From Streptomyces cellulosae (GTDB taxonomy: Bacteria; Actinomycetota; Actinomycetes; Streptomycetales; Streptomycetaceae), in the NCBI GenBank assembly GCA_014655195.1, contig BNBH01000001.1, positions 248,001 to 312,000 of the forward strand: a stretch of 64,000 bases of DNA, given 5' to 3'. The position numbers and the translations under genes are program-made. Below, in pieces: positions 1-9,227 of this stretch. Every line of letters starts with the position of its first letter. Within the stretch, counting starts at the first letter, position 1. The notes below the pieces were generated by a model that was not told the origin of the DNA, did no database searches, and worked only from the letters and a program-made list of their open reading frames with translations.

Positions 1-2481
1 CCCGGCCCGTACGCGGAGGCGCAGCGCGTCCGCCTGGAGGAGTGGCGGCTCCAACTCCTCGAGACGCGGCTGGACATGGACCTGGAACAGGGCTGCCACG
101 CGGAGGCCGTCTCCGAGCTGACCGCGCTGACCGCCGCCCACCCGCTGCGGGAGCGGCTGCGCGAGCTGCTGATGCTGGCGCTGTACCGCAGCGGCCGCCA
201 GGCGGAGGCGCTCGCCGTGTACGCCGACACCCGGCGGCTGCTCGCCGACGAGCTGGGCGTCGACCCGCGCCCGGACCTGAGCGAGCTGCAGCAGCGCATC
301 CTGGAGGCCGACCCGGCCCTCGCGGAACCGCCCGCCCGGCTGCCCACCGCGGAACCCGTCCCCGTACGTCCGGCACAACTCCCCGCGACAGTCCCGGACT
401 TCACCGGGCGGGCGGCGTTCGTGCGGGAGCTGGGCGAGGTCCTCGCGTCCGCGACCGGCGAGCAGGCGCAGGTGATGGCGGTGTCCGCCGTCGCCGGCAT
501 CGGCGGCGTCGGCAAGACCACCCTCGCCGTGCACGTGGCGCACGCGGCCCGGGACGCGTTCCCCGACGGCCAGCTCTACGTCGACCTCCAGGGCGCCGGC
601 GCGCGCGCCGCGGAGCCGGAGACGGTCCTCGGCTCGTTCCTGCGCGCCCTCGGCACCGCCGACTCGGCGATCCCGGACTCCCTGGAGGAGCGGGCGGCGC
701 TGTACCGCTCGGTGCTGGACGGCCGCCGGGTGCTGGTGCTGCTGGACAACGCGCGCGACGCGGCGCAGGTACGGCCGCTGCTGCCGGGCACGGCGGGCTG
801 CGCGGCGCTGGTGACGTCCCGGATGCGGATGGTGGACCTGGCAGGGGCGCACCTGGTGGACCTGGACGTGATGTCGCCGGAGGAGGCGCTGGCGCTCTTC
901 ACGAAGATCGTCGGCGAGGAGCGGGTGCGCTCCGAGCGGGAGGCCGCCCTGGACGTGGTGGCCGCCTGCGGCTTCCTGCCGCTGGCCATCCGTATCGCCG
1001 CCTCCCGGCTGGCCTCCCGCCGCACCTGGACGGTGTCGTTCCTCGCGGCGAAGCTCGGCGACGAGCGCCGTCGCCTCGACGAACTCCAGGCGGGCGACCT
1101 GGCCGTCGCGGCCACCTTCGAGCTGGGCTACGGCGCGCTGGACGCGGCGCAGGCCCGCGCGTTCCGATTGCTGGGCCTGGCCGACGGCCCCGACATCTCG
1201 GTGGCCGCCGCCTCCGCCCTGCTGGACCTGGACGCGGACGCGACGGAGGACCTGCTGGAGTCCCTCGTCGACACGTCCCTGCTGGAGTCGGCGGCGCCCG
1301 GCCGCTACCGCTTCCACGATCTGGTCCGGCTCTACGCGCGTGCGTGCGCCGAGCGGGACGAGCAGCCGCCGTCCGAGCGGGAGGCCGCCCGGTCGCGGCT
1401 CCTCGACTACTACCTGGCGACGGCGGTGCGCGTGTACGGCATCGAGCGGCCGGGCGACCGGACCGTGGCGCACCTGGAGAAGGGCCGCTTCGAGGGCGAG
1501 GAGTTCGACGGCGCGGCACAGGCGCTGGACTGGCTGCACAGCGAGGCGGGGCCACTGCTGGCGTGCGTGCAGCAGTCGCTGGGCCCGGCCATGGTGCGCC
1601 GGGCCGTGGACCTGCTGGTCGCCGCCATCGACCTGGCCGAGTCCGGGGTGGACTCCCGCCAGTACGGCAAGACCGCGCGGGCCGCGTGCGAGGCGGCGGC
1701 CGCCCTCGGGGACGCCCGCGCCGAGGTGCGGGCCCGGGTCACCGTCGCCCAGGTGCTCAGCCAGGCGGGCCGGTTCGAGGCCGCCGAGGAGGAGGCGAGG
1801 CGGGCGGACGCGCTGCTGGCGGAGGCGGACGACCCGTGGGCCAACGGCACCGCCCCGAACCAGCTCGGCATCATCGCCCTGTGCACCGCCCGGTACGCGG
1901 ACGCCGAGGGCTACTTGCTGCGCGCCATCGACGCCTTCCGCGCCGACGGCAACCGGCCCGGCGAGGCCAGCGCCGTCTGCAACCTCTCCCGCACGCTCGC
2001 CTCCATGGGCCGCAGCAACGAGGCCGTCGAACTGGCCCGGCGGGGCGTGGAGATCTACGACGAGCTGGGCATGTCGATGCGGCTGGCGAACGCCCGGTAC
2101 GCGTCCGGGATCGTGCTCGGCCAGGCGGGCCGCTCCTCGGAGGCGCTGGCCCAGCTCGACGAGGCGCTGTGCATCTTCGCGGAGAACCGCCAGTCGCTGT
2201 GGGAAGGCACCACCCACTACCGCATCGCCGAGGTGCACCTGCGGGCCGGACGCCCGGCACGGGCCGCCCGGCACGCCGAACAGGCCCTGGCGATGGGCTG
2301 CATCGGCGGCGACTGGATGCGGGCCAACGCCCTCACCCTGCTCGGCCGGGCGCTGGACACCCTCGACCAGGGCGACCGGGCGCGCGCCTGCTGGCGCGAG
2401 GCGCTGACCCTGTACGACGAGACGGGCTCCGCCGAGGCCGTGCAGGTGCGCCGGCTGCTCGCCCCGCTGTCGGCGGCCTGA
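1..2481 (+). CDS. afsR: AfsR-type SARP/STAND transcriptional activator, N-terminus cut by window edge
   Basis: This is the C-terminal 826 residues of an AfsR-like global activator of secondary metabolism; the N-terminal SARP DNA-binding domain lies outside the window. In order I see a bacterial transcriptional activation domain (residues about 1-105, ending in the typical ELGVDPRPDLSEL), an NB-ARC ATPase with P-loop GIGGVGKTT at about residue 166, a Walker B-like LVLLDNA near residue 245 and a GxP-like FLPLA near 325, then a long TPR-type region to the stop. The reading frame is open from base 1. In the family, AfsR is phosphorylated by AfsK and switches on afsS. Both partners lie just downstream here, which makes this assignment firm. 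The window shows nothing about its own promoter. Confidence 0.93.
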   Translation, partial: PGPYAEAQRVRLEEWRLQLLETRLDMDLEQGCHAEAVSELTALTAAHPLRERLRELLMLALYRSGRQAEALAVYADTRRLLADELGVDPRPDLSELQQRILEADPALAEPPARLPTAEPVPVRPAQLPATVPDFTGRAAFVRELGEVLASATGEQAQVMAVSAVAGIGGVGKTTLAVHVAHAARDAFPDGQLYVDLQGAGARAAEPETVLGSFLRALGTADSAIPDSLEERAALYRSVLDGRRVLVLLDNARDAAQVRPLLPGTAGCAALVTSRMRMVDLAGAHLVDLDVMSPEEALALFTKIVGEERVRSEREAALDVVAACGFLPLAIRIAASRLASRRTWTVSFLAAKLGDERRRLDELQAGDLAVAATFELGYGALDAAQARAFRLLGLADGPDISVAAASALLDLDADATEDLLESLVDTSLLESAAPGRYRFHDLVRLYARACAERDEQPPSEREAARSRLLDYYLATAVRVYGIERPGDRTVAHLEKGRFEGEEFDGAAQALDWLHSEAGPLLACVQQSLGPAMVRRAVDLLVAAIDLAESGVDSRQYGKTARAACEAAAALGDARAEVRARVTVAQVLSQAGRFEAAEEEARRADALLAEADDPWANGTAPNQLGIIALCTARYADAEGYLLRAIDAFRADGNRPGEASAVCNLSRTLASMGRSNEAVELARRGVEIYDELGMSMRLANARYASGIVLGQAGRSSEALAQLDEALCIFAENRQSLWEGTTHYRIAEVHLRAGRPARAARHAEQALAMGCIGGDWMRANALTLLGRALDTLDQGDRARACWREALTLYDETGSAEAVQVRRLLAPLSAA

Positions 2482-2532
2482 GGGCGGTCTGAGGGGGGCT
2501 GAGGAGGGGCTGAGGGCGGCCCCACCGGAGGC

Positions 2533-2554
2533 GTTCATCGAACGTTTATGGCGG
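2533..2554 (+). promoter_or_regulatory. Tandem 11-bp operator upstream of afsS (AfsR/PhoP-type box)
   Basis: GTTCAT begins at 2533 and GTTTAT at 2544, exactly 11 bp apart, forming two 11-bp direct-repeat units 170-190 bp before the afsS start. SARP regulators bind 11-bp-spaced repeats, and the PhoP PHO box (GTTCAC units, 11-bp period) has the same geometry. In S. coelicolor, AfsR and PhoP share an overlapping operator at afsS. The role here is inferred from spacing, sequence and position. Confidence 0.7.
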
Positions 2555-2640
2555 GCTGCCACTCTCATGGAACGGATGCGTCGCGTCGGGGGGCAGGCGG
2601 ATCCGAGGGGCTCATCTCTACTCTGAGACCCGCTGGAACG

Positions 2641-2676
2641 CCCGTTCGGCGGCCTTCGGGGGAGTCGCCGAACGGG
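2641..2676 (+). promoter_or_regulatory. Hairpin in the probable 5' leader of afsS
   Basis: CCCGTTCGGCG (2641-2651) and CGCCGAACGGG (2666-2676) are perfect 11-bp complementary arms around a 14-base loop. The hairpin lies between the tandem operator and the afsS start codon, about 47 bases before the ATG. No T-tract follows, so it is more likely an mRNA-leader structure affecting stability or translation than a classical terminator. That is inference. Confidence 0.5.
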
Positions 2677-2723
2677 CCGTTCAACCGCACGTCCCAGTCC
2701 ACCTGTTGGGGGTTGTACAGATC

Positions 2724-2912
2724 ATGACGGAAGCTACGAACGAGCCGGAGTTCACGACGCAGGACCAGCACGCGCCGACGCCGCCGAGCAAGGACGACCC
2801 GGAGGTCACCACGCTCGACCAGCACGCGCCGGCCCCGCCGAGCATCGGCGAGGTCACCACGCTGGACCAGCACGCCCCGGCGCCGCCGGCCCTGGACCGG
2901 GACGGCCAGTAA
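2724..2912 (+). CDS. afsS: AfsS-like small regulatory protein
   Basis: A 62-residue acidic, proline-rich protein directly downstream of afsR on the same strand. It consists largely of three copies of a motif close to TLDQHAPAPP (the first copy reads TTQDQHAPTPP), separated by short spacers. AfsS of S. coelicolor is 63 residues, has the same kind of threonine/histidine/proline repeats and sits in the same place. It is the target of AfsR and raises antibiotic production by an unknown mechanism. I chose the ATG at 2724 over an in-frame TTG 18 bases earlier because it gives the family length. No membrane segment or known fold is visible. A strong hairpin terminator follows. Confidence 0.88.
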   Translation: MTEATNEPEFTTQDQHAPTPPSKDDPEVTTLDQHAPAPPSIGEVTTLDQHAPAPPALDRDGQ

Positions 2913-2976
2913 GCCTTCTTCCCACACGGGGACCGGCCGCGGCGGCACGGAGGGGGAGCCGTCGCGGGCGGGTAGT

Positions 2977-3027
2977 GAGAGGGGCCTTGGTCCGGTGTCG
3001 TTGCGACACCGGACCAAGGCCCCTCTC
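2977..3027. terminator. Perfect 24-bp bidirectional hairpin terminator
   Basis: Arms 2977-3000 and 3004-3027 are perfectly complementary over 24 bp with a 3-base TTG loop. It lies between the convergent ends of afsS and the secreted-protein gene, so it can stop transcription from both sides. There is no T-run, as is usual in Streptomyces. Confidence 0.9.
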
Positions 3028-3043
3028 CCATGTGGTGTCGCGG

Positions 3044-3571
3044 TCAGGCCGCCGGGGCGTAGGAGTCGAGTTCGCACTCGTCGATCTGCGGGACGCTCGC
3101 CTCGTCGTCCACCGGGACCCTGACCGCGCCGGTCTCCCCCGCCGTGACGGAGACCTCCTCGGTGCCGCGGGTCAGTTCCTCGCCGGTGGCGTCCTTGAAG
3201 ACCACCGTCACCGAGATCGTGCCGTCCACCGTGTCGTCGTTGGTGACCTCGACGGTGGCGTACGGCGTCTGCTCGGACGCGCACTCCACCAGCGTCACCG
3301 TGGCCGCGTCCGGGGACATCGACGCCTCCGAGCCGCCCGACCCGCCGCTGCTGCCGTAGTCGTCGTCGTAGTCGTCGTCATCGTCGTAGTTGCGGTGCGA
3401 ACCGCTCGACGAGTCGTGGTTCTGGCTGGAGCTGCTGCAACCGCCGCCGCTGTCGCCGTCGTGGTGCCCGCTGCCGTGGCCGTGGCCGCGGCCGGTGGAG
3501 AAACCGGTGAGCGTGAGGACGACGAGTGCCGAGACAGCGGTGAGCTTGAGTGTCTTCCCCCGAGAAGTCAT
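3044..3571 (-). CDS. Secreted acidic protein of unknown function
   Basis: A 175-residue protein with a Sec-type signal peptide (basic start MTSRGK, then a hydrophobic stretch to about residue 24). A disordered mature N-terminus follows, rich in Gly, His and Ser, with an aspartate/tyrosine run (DDDDDYDDDY near residues 63-72). The last 90 residues look like an all-beta extracellular module of the FxLYD/Ig-like kind, with VTLVEC and two further cysteines. It is convergent with afsS and sits between afsS and afsK, as an equivalent small gene does in S. coelicolor. The His and Asp clusters could bind metal, but I do not recognise a function. Confidence 0.75.
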   Translation of the reverse strand: MTSRGKTLKLTAVSALVVLTLTGFSTGRGHGHGSGHHDGDSGGGCSSSSQNHDSSSGSHRNYDDDDDYDDDYGSSGGSGGSEASMSPDAATVTLVECASEQTPYATVEVTNDDTVDGTISVTVVFKDATGEELTRGTEEVSVTAGETGAVRVPVDDEASVPQIDECELDSYAPAA

Positions 3572-3734
3572 GACCGTCAGGCTAGCGATCTTTGTGTCAC
3601 GGCCATGTCACTACCTGGCGACCGTCCCGTACCCGGCGTAGCGTCGGCCCTGAGGGCGGCGGACACCGCCGCCCCCGAGGCGGCCGCCGTCCGGGCCCCT
3701 TCCGTGCAGCCGGCACGACGGCCGTCCCGCGCGG

Positions 3735-3796
3735 GAACGCCGGGGACCACGCGAACGCCGCGGCCGCCGGGGACCACCGCGAACGCCGGGACCACC
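3735..3796. repeat. Short imperfect direct repeats downstream of afsK
   Basis: Units like GAACGCCGGGGACCAC occur at 3735-3750, 3753-3777 (with an internal insertion) and 3781-3796. They lie in the 239-bp space between the afsK stop and the start of the secreted-protein gene. No function is evident. Confidence 0.45.
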
Positions 3797-3810
3797 GCGG
3801 CCGGCGCGTC

Positions 3811-6171
3811 TCACGCCGTCCGCGCCGTGCCCGTGCCCTTCTCCGCGTCCAGCGCGTACACACAGCGGTCCTTGCTGCACGCGTACACCACGCCGTCCCG
3901 CACCACCGGCGAGCCGGTGATCTCGCCGCCGGTCGCGAGCTTCCAGCGCAGCCGGCCGTCGTCGGCCTTCAGCGTGTACAGCAGGTGGTCGCTGGAGCCG
4001 AAGTGGATCCGCCCCTCGGCGACCGCGGGCGCGCCCACGATCTCGCCGCCGGACTGGAAGCGCCACTTGGGCGTGCCGGTGACCGCGTCCAGCGTGTAGA
4101 GGCCCTTGCCGCTGCCCACGTGGACATGGCCCGCGGCGACCAGCACCGGCTCGACCGAGGAGCGCGCCTCCGTGGCGATGCGCCAGCGGTCGCGGCCGTC
4201 GGTGGCGTCCAGGGCGTAGACCGTGCCGAGGTAGTCGGCGAGGTACACCCCGCCGCCGGTGACCGCGGGGCCCGGCACGAAGGCGGGCGGGCTCAGGAAG
4301 ACCGCCGGGGCCTCGAAGTGCCAGCGGACGTGCCCCGAGCCGGCCTCCAGGGCGAGCACACGGGTGCCGGCGCAGACGTAGACGTAGCCGTCGGGCGCGG
4401 CGGTGAGGCGGACCGGGACGCCGCCGCACGAGGCCGCGTCGCCGATCGGGTACGACCAGCGCTCCTCGCCGGTGCGGGCGTCCAGGGCGCGCAGCCGGGC
4501 GTCCTGCCAGACGTAGGCGGTGCCGTCGAAGAGGGCGGGTCCGGCCTCCGGGGACTCGAAGTCGGTCTGGCAGCCGGTGAGTTCCCACAGCTTCTGCCCC
4601 GTGGACGCCTCCCAGCCCTGCACGCCGCCGCCTCGGGTGCCGGTGAGGACCGTGCCGCGGTCGGCCTTGAGGGAGTACACCCAGGCGTCCGTGTTCAGCC
4701 GCCACAGGTCGCCGCCCTCGCGGGCGTCGAGCGCGTACAGGGTGGGCCCGTCGGAGGCGTGGATGCGGCCGTCGGCGACCGCCATCGACCAGGCGACGTC
4801 CCGCGTCTTGAAGCGGCGCCGGCCGGTGGCCACGTCCAGCGCGTGCACCTCGAAGGAGGTGACGTACACCAGGTCGCCGGCCACGGCGGGCGTGCCCCAC
4901 ACGTCGTTGGACATGCGGAACCGCCAGGGGCGCCAGCCGCCGGGGCTCTCCGGCGGCGCGGCGGGCGCCGGGGGCGCGGGCGCGGCGGCCGGCTCGGCGC
5001 CGTTGACGCCGGGGCGGGGCTTGGTCCAGGTCGCGGCCAGGGCGGCGGCGGGCGGGGGCGCCTGCACGGCGGCCGCGCGCGTGTCGGCGACGCGCGGGCC
5101 GGGGCCGATGGGCACCGCGGCGCCCGCAAGGCGGACCGGCCCCGTGCCTGCCGCGCCCACGGGGGCCGGCTGGGGCGGGGGCGGCGGGACGACCGGGTCG
5201 TGCGGCGGCGGGGGCGGTACGTGCGGACGCGCGCCGCCGCCGCTGCGGCCGCTGTTCTGCGGCGGTCTCGCGGGACGCCCGCCGCGGCGCGCCTCGATCA
5301 GGCTGACGGCCCGCTCGGGCAGCCAGGCGGAGGCCGTGCCGCTGTCGTCGGAGCCGGAGCCGAACAGGTGCGGGGCGAGCTGCGCCTGGAGGTCGGCCGG
5401 GTTGGGCCGGGCCGTCGGGTCCATCTGCATGCAGGACTCGATGAGCGGCCGCAGCTCGTCCGGCAGGCCCTCGAGGTCCGGGCCCTCGCGCAGCAGCATG
5501 AAGACCGTCTCGACGGGGTTGGCGCCGTGGAACGGCGGGTGGCCGGTGGCGGCGAAGACCAGCATGGAGCCGAGGGAGAACACGTCGCTCGCGCCGGTGA
5601 CGCTGCGGGAGTCCTTGGCCTGCTCCGGGGACATGTAGGCGGGGGTGCCGACGGCGACGTTGGTCATCGTCAACCGAGTGTTGGACACCCCCGAGGCGAT
5701 GCCGAAGTCGATCACGCGGGGGCCGTCCTCGACGACCAGCACGTTGGACGGCTTGAGGTCGCGGTGGACCAGGCCCGCGCCGTGGATCGACTGGAGCGCC
5801 TCGGCGACGCCCGCGGCGAGCCAGCGCACGGCCTGCGCGGGCAGCGGCCCGCACTCGTTCACTATCTCCTCGAGCGAGGGGGCGGGCACGTACGCGGTGG
5901 CCAGCCACGGCACGGCGGCGCGCGGGTCGGCGTCCACGACGGCCGCCGTGTAGAAACCGGAGACCGCGCGGGCCGCCTCCACCTCGCGCGTGAAACGCAC
6001 CCGGAACAGCTGGTCCTCGGCCAGCTCGGTCCGGACCGTCTTGATCGCCACCCGCCGGCCGGACGCCGAGCGTGCGAGATAGACCAGCCCCATGCCGCCG
6101 GCTCCCAGCCGTCCCAGCACCTCGAACGGCCCGATTCGCCGCGGATCGTGCTGCGTCAGCTGATCCACCAC
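3811..6171 (-). CDS. afsK: AfsK serine/threonine kinase with PQQ-type beta-propeller sensor domain
   Basis: A 786-residue Hanks-type kinase (S. coelicolor AfsK has 799). Visible elements are the glycine loop GAGGMG (23-28), catalytic Lys44, HRDLKPSN (136-143), DFG (155-157) and APE-like SPE. A Pro/Gly-rich linker runs from about 290 to 390, and the C-terminal half is made of PQQ-enzyme repeats (units like LYALDA and VYALDA). With the GTG at 6171 as start, Thr168 falls in the activation segment at the position known as the AfsK autophosphorylation site. That supports this start over the longer reading frame. AfsK phosphorylates AfsR and links an environmental or intracellular signal to antibiotic production. 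The VOC gene upstream is on the same strand. Confidence 0.95.
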   Translation of the reverse strand: MVDQLTQHDPRRIGPFEVLGRLGAGGMGLVYLARSASGRRVAIKTVRTELAEDQLFRVRFTREVEAARAVSGFYTAAVVDADPRAAVPWLATAYVPAPSLEEIVNECGPLPAQAVRWLAAGVAEALQSIHGAGLVHRDLKPSNVLVVEDGPRVIDFGIASGVSNTRLTMTNVAVGTPAYMSPEQAKDSRSVTGASDVFSLGSMLVFAATGHPPFHGANPVETVFMLLREGPDLEGLPDELRPLIESCMQMDPTARPNPADLQAQLAPHLFGSGSDDSGTASAWLPERAVSLIEARRGGRPARPPQNSGRSGGGARPHVPPPPPHDPVVPPPPPQPAPVGAAGTGPVRLAGAAVPIGPGPRVADTRAAAVQAPPPAAALAATWTKPRPGVNGAEPAAAPAPPAPAAPPESPGGWRPWRFRMSNDVWGTPAVAGDLVYVTSFEVHALDVATGRRRFKTRDVAWSMAVADGRIHASDGPTLYALDAREGGDLWRLNTDAWVYSLKADRGTVLTGTRGGGVQGWEASTGQKLWELTGCQTDFESPEAGPALFDGTAYVWQDARLRALDARTGEERWSYPIGDAASCGGVPVRLTAAPDGYVYVCAGTRVLALEAGSGHVRWHFEAPAVFLSPPAFVPGPAVTGGGVYLADYLGTVYALDATDGRDRWRIATEARSSVEPVLVAAGHVHVGSGKGLYTLDAVTGTPKWRFQSGGEIVGAPAVAEGRIHFGSSDHLLYTLKADDGRLRWKLATGGEITGSPVVRDGVVYACSKDRCVYALDAEKGTGTARTA

Positions 6172-6393
6172 TTGCCTGCCACCTCCCCGTACGCGTCGCG
6201 CCACCACCTGTGCGCGACCGTAGTGCAGCGTCTCACCACCGCACCGCCGTGGCGGCACGCACCCCGATTCTTCCTGTCCGGGCCCCCTGGTGCGAACCGG
6301 CCGACAAATCGGGTGTCCAGGTTTACATATGACTCGAATGGACGGTCGGACGGTGTACAGGAGACGGACCGCGGCGGCGCACCGAGCGTACGG

Positions 6394-7116
6394 TCAGCGC
6401 CGCAGCAGCGCGAAGGACGCCCCCTGATTGTCGGTGACGACGGCCGCCGTTCCGTACGACGTCTCGAAGGGCGGAACCTGCGTGCGTCCGCCGAGGCGGG
6501 TCACCGTCTCCAGCGCGGGCTCGAGATCCGTCACCGCGAAGTGGACGAGGAGGTGCGGGGGCATCTCTGGGGCGAAGACCTCGGAGACGGGCGCGCGTCC
6601 GAAGTCGGGGTCGGCGTCCTCGCCGAACAGGGCGTCGTGGAAGAGGTCGCCGTAGAAGGCGTTGGCCGTCTCCGTGTCGCGTGCGTAGAGCTGCACCCAG
6701 GCGAAGGTGCCGGGCTCGTGGCGGCGGCCGAAGCCGGTCGCGGTGCCGGGCTCCCACAGCGAGAACACGGCGCCCTCGGGGTCGGTGACGAGCGCGGTGC
6801 GGCCGAGGTCGCCGAACGGCGCGGGGGTCGCGACCACGCGTCCGCCGGCCGCGCTGATACGCGCGCACAGACTGTCGGCGTCCGGGGTGCAGAAGGACAC
6901 CGTCCACACCGTCGGCAGGCGTCCGTCCGTCTTGCGCGCGAGGGAGGCGACGGGGTCGCCGTCCTTGAGCGCCCGGACCGTCCCGGTGGGCTGGTCCTCG
7001 AAGGTCCAGCCGAACAGCTCACCGTAGAACCGCTTGCCCGCCTCCAGATCCGGCAGCTGCGCGTCCACCCAGCAGGGGGTGCCCTCCGTGTACTCCGATG
7101 CCCTGTTTTCGGCCAT
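6394..7116 (-). CDS. kbpA: Two-domain VOC (glyoxalase-fold) protein, probable KbpA
   Basis: A 240-residue protein with two tandem vicinal-oxygen-chelate modules. The first is about residues 12-120 (CWVDAQLPDLEAGKRFYGELFGW); the second is about 130-240 (FAWVQLYARDTETANAFY, ending in FALLRR). It lies 222 bp upstream of afsK on the same strand. In S. coelicolor the gene in this position encodes KbpA, which binds AfsK and inhibits its autophosphorylation. I apply that name from position and approximate size (KbpA about 250 residues), not from an alignment. A stand-alone small-molecule-binding or dioxygenase-like enzyme is the alternative. Its promoter would face that of the TetR gene across 122 bp. 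Confidence 0.7.
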   Translation of the reverse strand: MAENRASEYTEGTPCWVDAQLPDLEAGKRFYGELFGWTFEDQPTGTVRALKDGDPVASLARKTDGRLPTVWTVSFCTPDADSLCARISAAGGRVVATPAPFGDLGRTALVTDPEGAVFSLWEPGTATGFGRRHEPGTFAWVQLYARDTETANAFYGDLFHDALFGEDADPDFGRAPVSEVFAPEMPPHLLVHFAVTDLEPALETVTRLGGRTQVPPFETSYGTAAVVTDNQGASFALLRR

Positions 7117-7238
7117 GCCGACAACGTAGCCGTGCCGCCCGCACCCCGCCGACCAGGCACACCAGGGTTCTTCGGGGCCCGCACCCCATTTGCAGTCGGC
7201 CGAATCGCGCTCCTGAACCCCGTCGGTAAGCTGACGGC

Positions 7239-7886
7239 ATGACAGGACAAGTGCGTACCGTCGACGGCCGCGTGGCCGGCCGGCGTGGGCAGGAGACCCG
7301 GCAGAAGCTGCTCGACTGCCTCAGCGAGATGCTCAGCTCGTCCCCGTACCGGGATGTCAAGGTCATCGACGTCGCCCGCCGCGCGGGGACCTCGCCGGCC
7401 ACCTTCTACCAGTACTTCCCCGACGTCGAGGGCGCCGTGCTGGAGCTCGCCGAGACCATGGCGGCGGAGAGCGGCTCCCTGAGCGAACTGGTCGAGGGAC
7501 GCTCCTGGAGCGGGCGGGCCGGGTGGCAGACGGCGCAGGAACTGGTCGACGGCTTCCTGGAGTTCTGGCGGAAGCACGACGCGATCCTGCGTGTGGTGGA
7601 TCTCGGCGCCGCCGAAGGGGACAAACGTTTCTCCAAGATCCGTCTGAAGGTGCTCAACGCCGTGGAGGGCTCGCTCGCCGAGGCGGTCTCCGAGCTCCAG
7701 GCGAAGGGCCGGATCGACAAGGACGTCAACCCCGGCGCGATCGCCGGGTCCCTGGTCGCCATGCTGGCGGCCGTGGCCTCGCACCAGAAAGGCTTCTCCT
7801 CCTGGGGCGTCAAGCAGGCCGAGATCAAACCGAACCTGGCGCTGCTGGTGCACCTGGGGGTCACCGGGCGCAAGCCGACCAAGTAG
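7239..7886 (+). CDS. TetR-family regulator divergent from the afsK/VOC unit
   Basis: A 215-residue TetR-type repressor. The N-terminal helix-turn-helix is typical (residues about 20-65, VIDVARRAGTSPATFYQYFPDVEGAV). It is followed by an all-helical ligand domain with a conserved actinomycete C-terminus. It is transcribed away from the VOC-afsK unit and shares a 122-bp promoter region with it, so control of that unit and of itself is the natural prediction. The start ATG at 7239 is the first codon of the conserved reading frame. The effector is unknown. Confidence 0.9.
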   Translation: MTGQVRTVDGRVAGRRGQETRQKLLDCLSEMLSSSPYRDVKVIDVARRAGTSPATFYQYFPDVEGAVLELAETMAAESGSLSELVEGRSWSGRAGWQTAQELVDGFLEFWRKHDAILRVVDLGAAEGDKRFSKIRLKVLNAVEGSLAEAVSELQAKGRIDKDVNPGAIAGSLVAMLAAVASHQKGFSSWGVKQAEIKPNLALLVHLGVTGRKPTK

Positions 7887-8102
7887 CGGGCCCGGTCCCG
7901 CGCCCCTCCCCGACCTCGCGATTCCTGTCATGGGCGGCGGTTCACTCCGGTGGACCGCCGCCTGTCGCGTCCCCGGGGGCGGTCCGGTTCCGATGGTGGG
8001 GGCGCGAGGGCGGAACACGCCCGCGCCCGGACGGTGCGGCACCGCACGGCTGCCTGCCGCCCATGTGCACGTCCCGACGCCGACGACGCTGGAGGAACCG
8101 CC

Positions 8103-8528
8103 ATGGCCCTGTCCCGTGAAGAGCGCGAGACGTTCCTGTCCGAACCGCGCGTGGCCGCGTTCGCGGTGGACGCGGGCGAGGGCCGCGCCCCGCTGACCGT
8201 GCCGATCTGGTACCAGTACGCGCCCGGCGAGGACGTGTGGATCCTCACCGGGCTGCACTCCCGCAAGAACCGGCTGCTGCGGGCGGCGGGACGCTTCTCC
8301 CTCCTGGTGGAACGCGTCGAGCCGACCACCCGCTACGTCTCCGTCGAGGGCCCCGTCGTCGACACCTCCCCCGCCACGATCGAGAAGCTGCGGGAGATCT
8401 CCGCGCGCTATCTGCCGCCCGAGAAGGTCGAGGGGTACGTCGACTTCGCGTGGAAGAACCGCGGGGAGCAGGTCGTGGTGCGGATGCGGCCGGAGCGGTG
8501 GGTGTCGTCGGACCTGGGCTCCATCTGA
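8103..8528 (+). CDS. Pyridoxamine-phosphate-oxidase-fold (split barrel) flavoprotein
   Basis: A 141-residue single split-barrel protein of the PNPOx/F420 reductase-like superfamily. It starts with MALSREERETFLSEPRVAAFAV, then PLTVPIWYQY, SRKNRLL and RYVSVEG, the usual strands that carry a flavin or deazaflavin. GGAGGAA seven bases upstream fixes the ATG. Only 15 bp separate it from the next gene, so the two are probably co-transcribed. The substrate cannot be told from sequence; members include F420-dependent reductases, heme-binding proteins and detoxifying enzymes. Confidence 0.85.
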   Translation: MALSREERETFLSEPRVAAFAVDAGEGRAPLTVPIWYQYAPGEDVWILTGLHSRKNRLLRAAGRFSLLVERVEPTTRYVSVEGPVVDTSPATIEKLREISARYLPPEKVEGYVDFAWKNRGEQVVVRMRPERWVSSDLGSI

Positions 8529-8543
8529 GCCGACAATCGCTGC

Positions 8544-9227
8544 ATGCAACCGGAACCGGAACCCGAACCTGATCTCCACGAGCTGCTGCGTTCCCTGCGA
8601 GTGTGGGACCCGGCCGTCACCGACCTGCGCCCCTTCGACCCGGAGCGGGCCCCCGCCGAGCCGCTGCCGCTGTTCGCGCGGTGGCTGGCGGACGCGGCGG
8701 CGGCCGGACAGCCCGAGCCGCACACCATGTCCCTGGCGACGGCGGACGCGGACGGCCTGCCGGACGTGCGGATCGTGATGCTGCACGGCGCGGACGAGCG
8801 AGGCTGGTCGTTCGCCACGCACGCACACAGCCGCAAGGGCGGCCACCTCGCCGCCCGCCCGTACGCGGCCCTCGCCTTCTACTGGCCGGTCCTGGGCCGT
8901 CAGGTCCGCGTACGGGGCCGCGTCACGGCCGCCCCGCCGGAGGAGGCCCGGGCGGACCTCCAGGCCCGCTCGACGGGCGCGCTGGCGGCGGCGCTCACGG
9001 GCCACCAGAGCGGGGTGCTCTCCTCCCCCGAGGAACTCCGCCGTGCCTCGGAGGCGGCCTGGGAGAAGGCGCGCAGTGCCCCGACGACCCCGGCCCCGTC
9101 GTGGACGCTGTACCACCTCGATCCGGACGAGGTGGAGTTCTTCCAGGGCGATGCGCAGCGACGCCATGTGCGGCTGCGGTATCGGCGGGAGGGGGAGGGG
9201 TGGGTGCGGGAGTCGCTGTGGCCGTGA
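8544..9227 (+). CDS. PdxH-like pyridoxamine 5'-phosphate oxidase family protein (paralogue)
   Basis: A 227-residue PNPOx-like FMN protein with the family arrangement: N-terminal barrel (MSLATADADGLPDVRIVMLHG, SRKGGHLAARPYAALAFYW, RQVRVRGRV) and a C-terminal dimerisation segment ending HVRLRYRREG. A second, more canonical PdxH lies at 36427-37095. This copy has a long acidic lead (EPEPEPEPD) and keeps the FMN-contacting SRKG-type segment, but its C-terminus differs from the RL-H-R signature of true PdxH. It may act on another substrate. It lies 15 bp downstream of another split-barrel gene. Confidence 0.8.
   Translation: MQPEPEPEPDLHELLRSLRVWDPAVTDLRPFDPERAPAEPLPLFARWLADAAAAGQPEPHTMSLATADADGLPDVRIVMLHGADERGWSFATHAHSRKGGHLAARPYAALAFYWPVLGRQVRVRGRVTAAPPEEARADLQARSTGALAAALTGHQSGVLSSPEELRRASEAAWEKARSAPTTPAPSWTLYHLDPDEVEFFQGDAQRRHVRLRYRREGEGWVRESLWP

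Noticed and set aside
42..2492. Long open frames overlapping afsR in the other frames and strand
   Set aside because: They are Arg/Ala/Gly/Pro-rich shadows caused by high GC; only the frame with BTAD, NB-ARC and TPR features is protein-like.
3592..7242. Very long plus-strand frame opposite afsK and the VOC gene
   Set aside because: Composition is typical of antisense GC-rich frames and no domain is recognisable, whereas the minus strand has clear kinase and VOC motifs.
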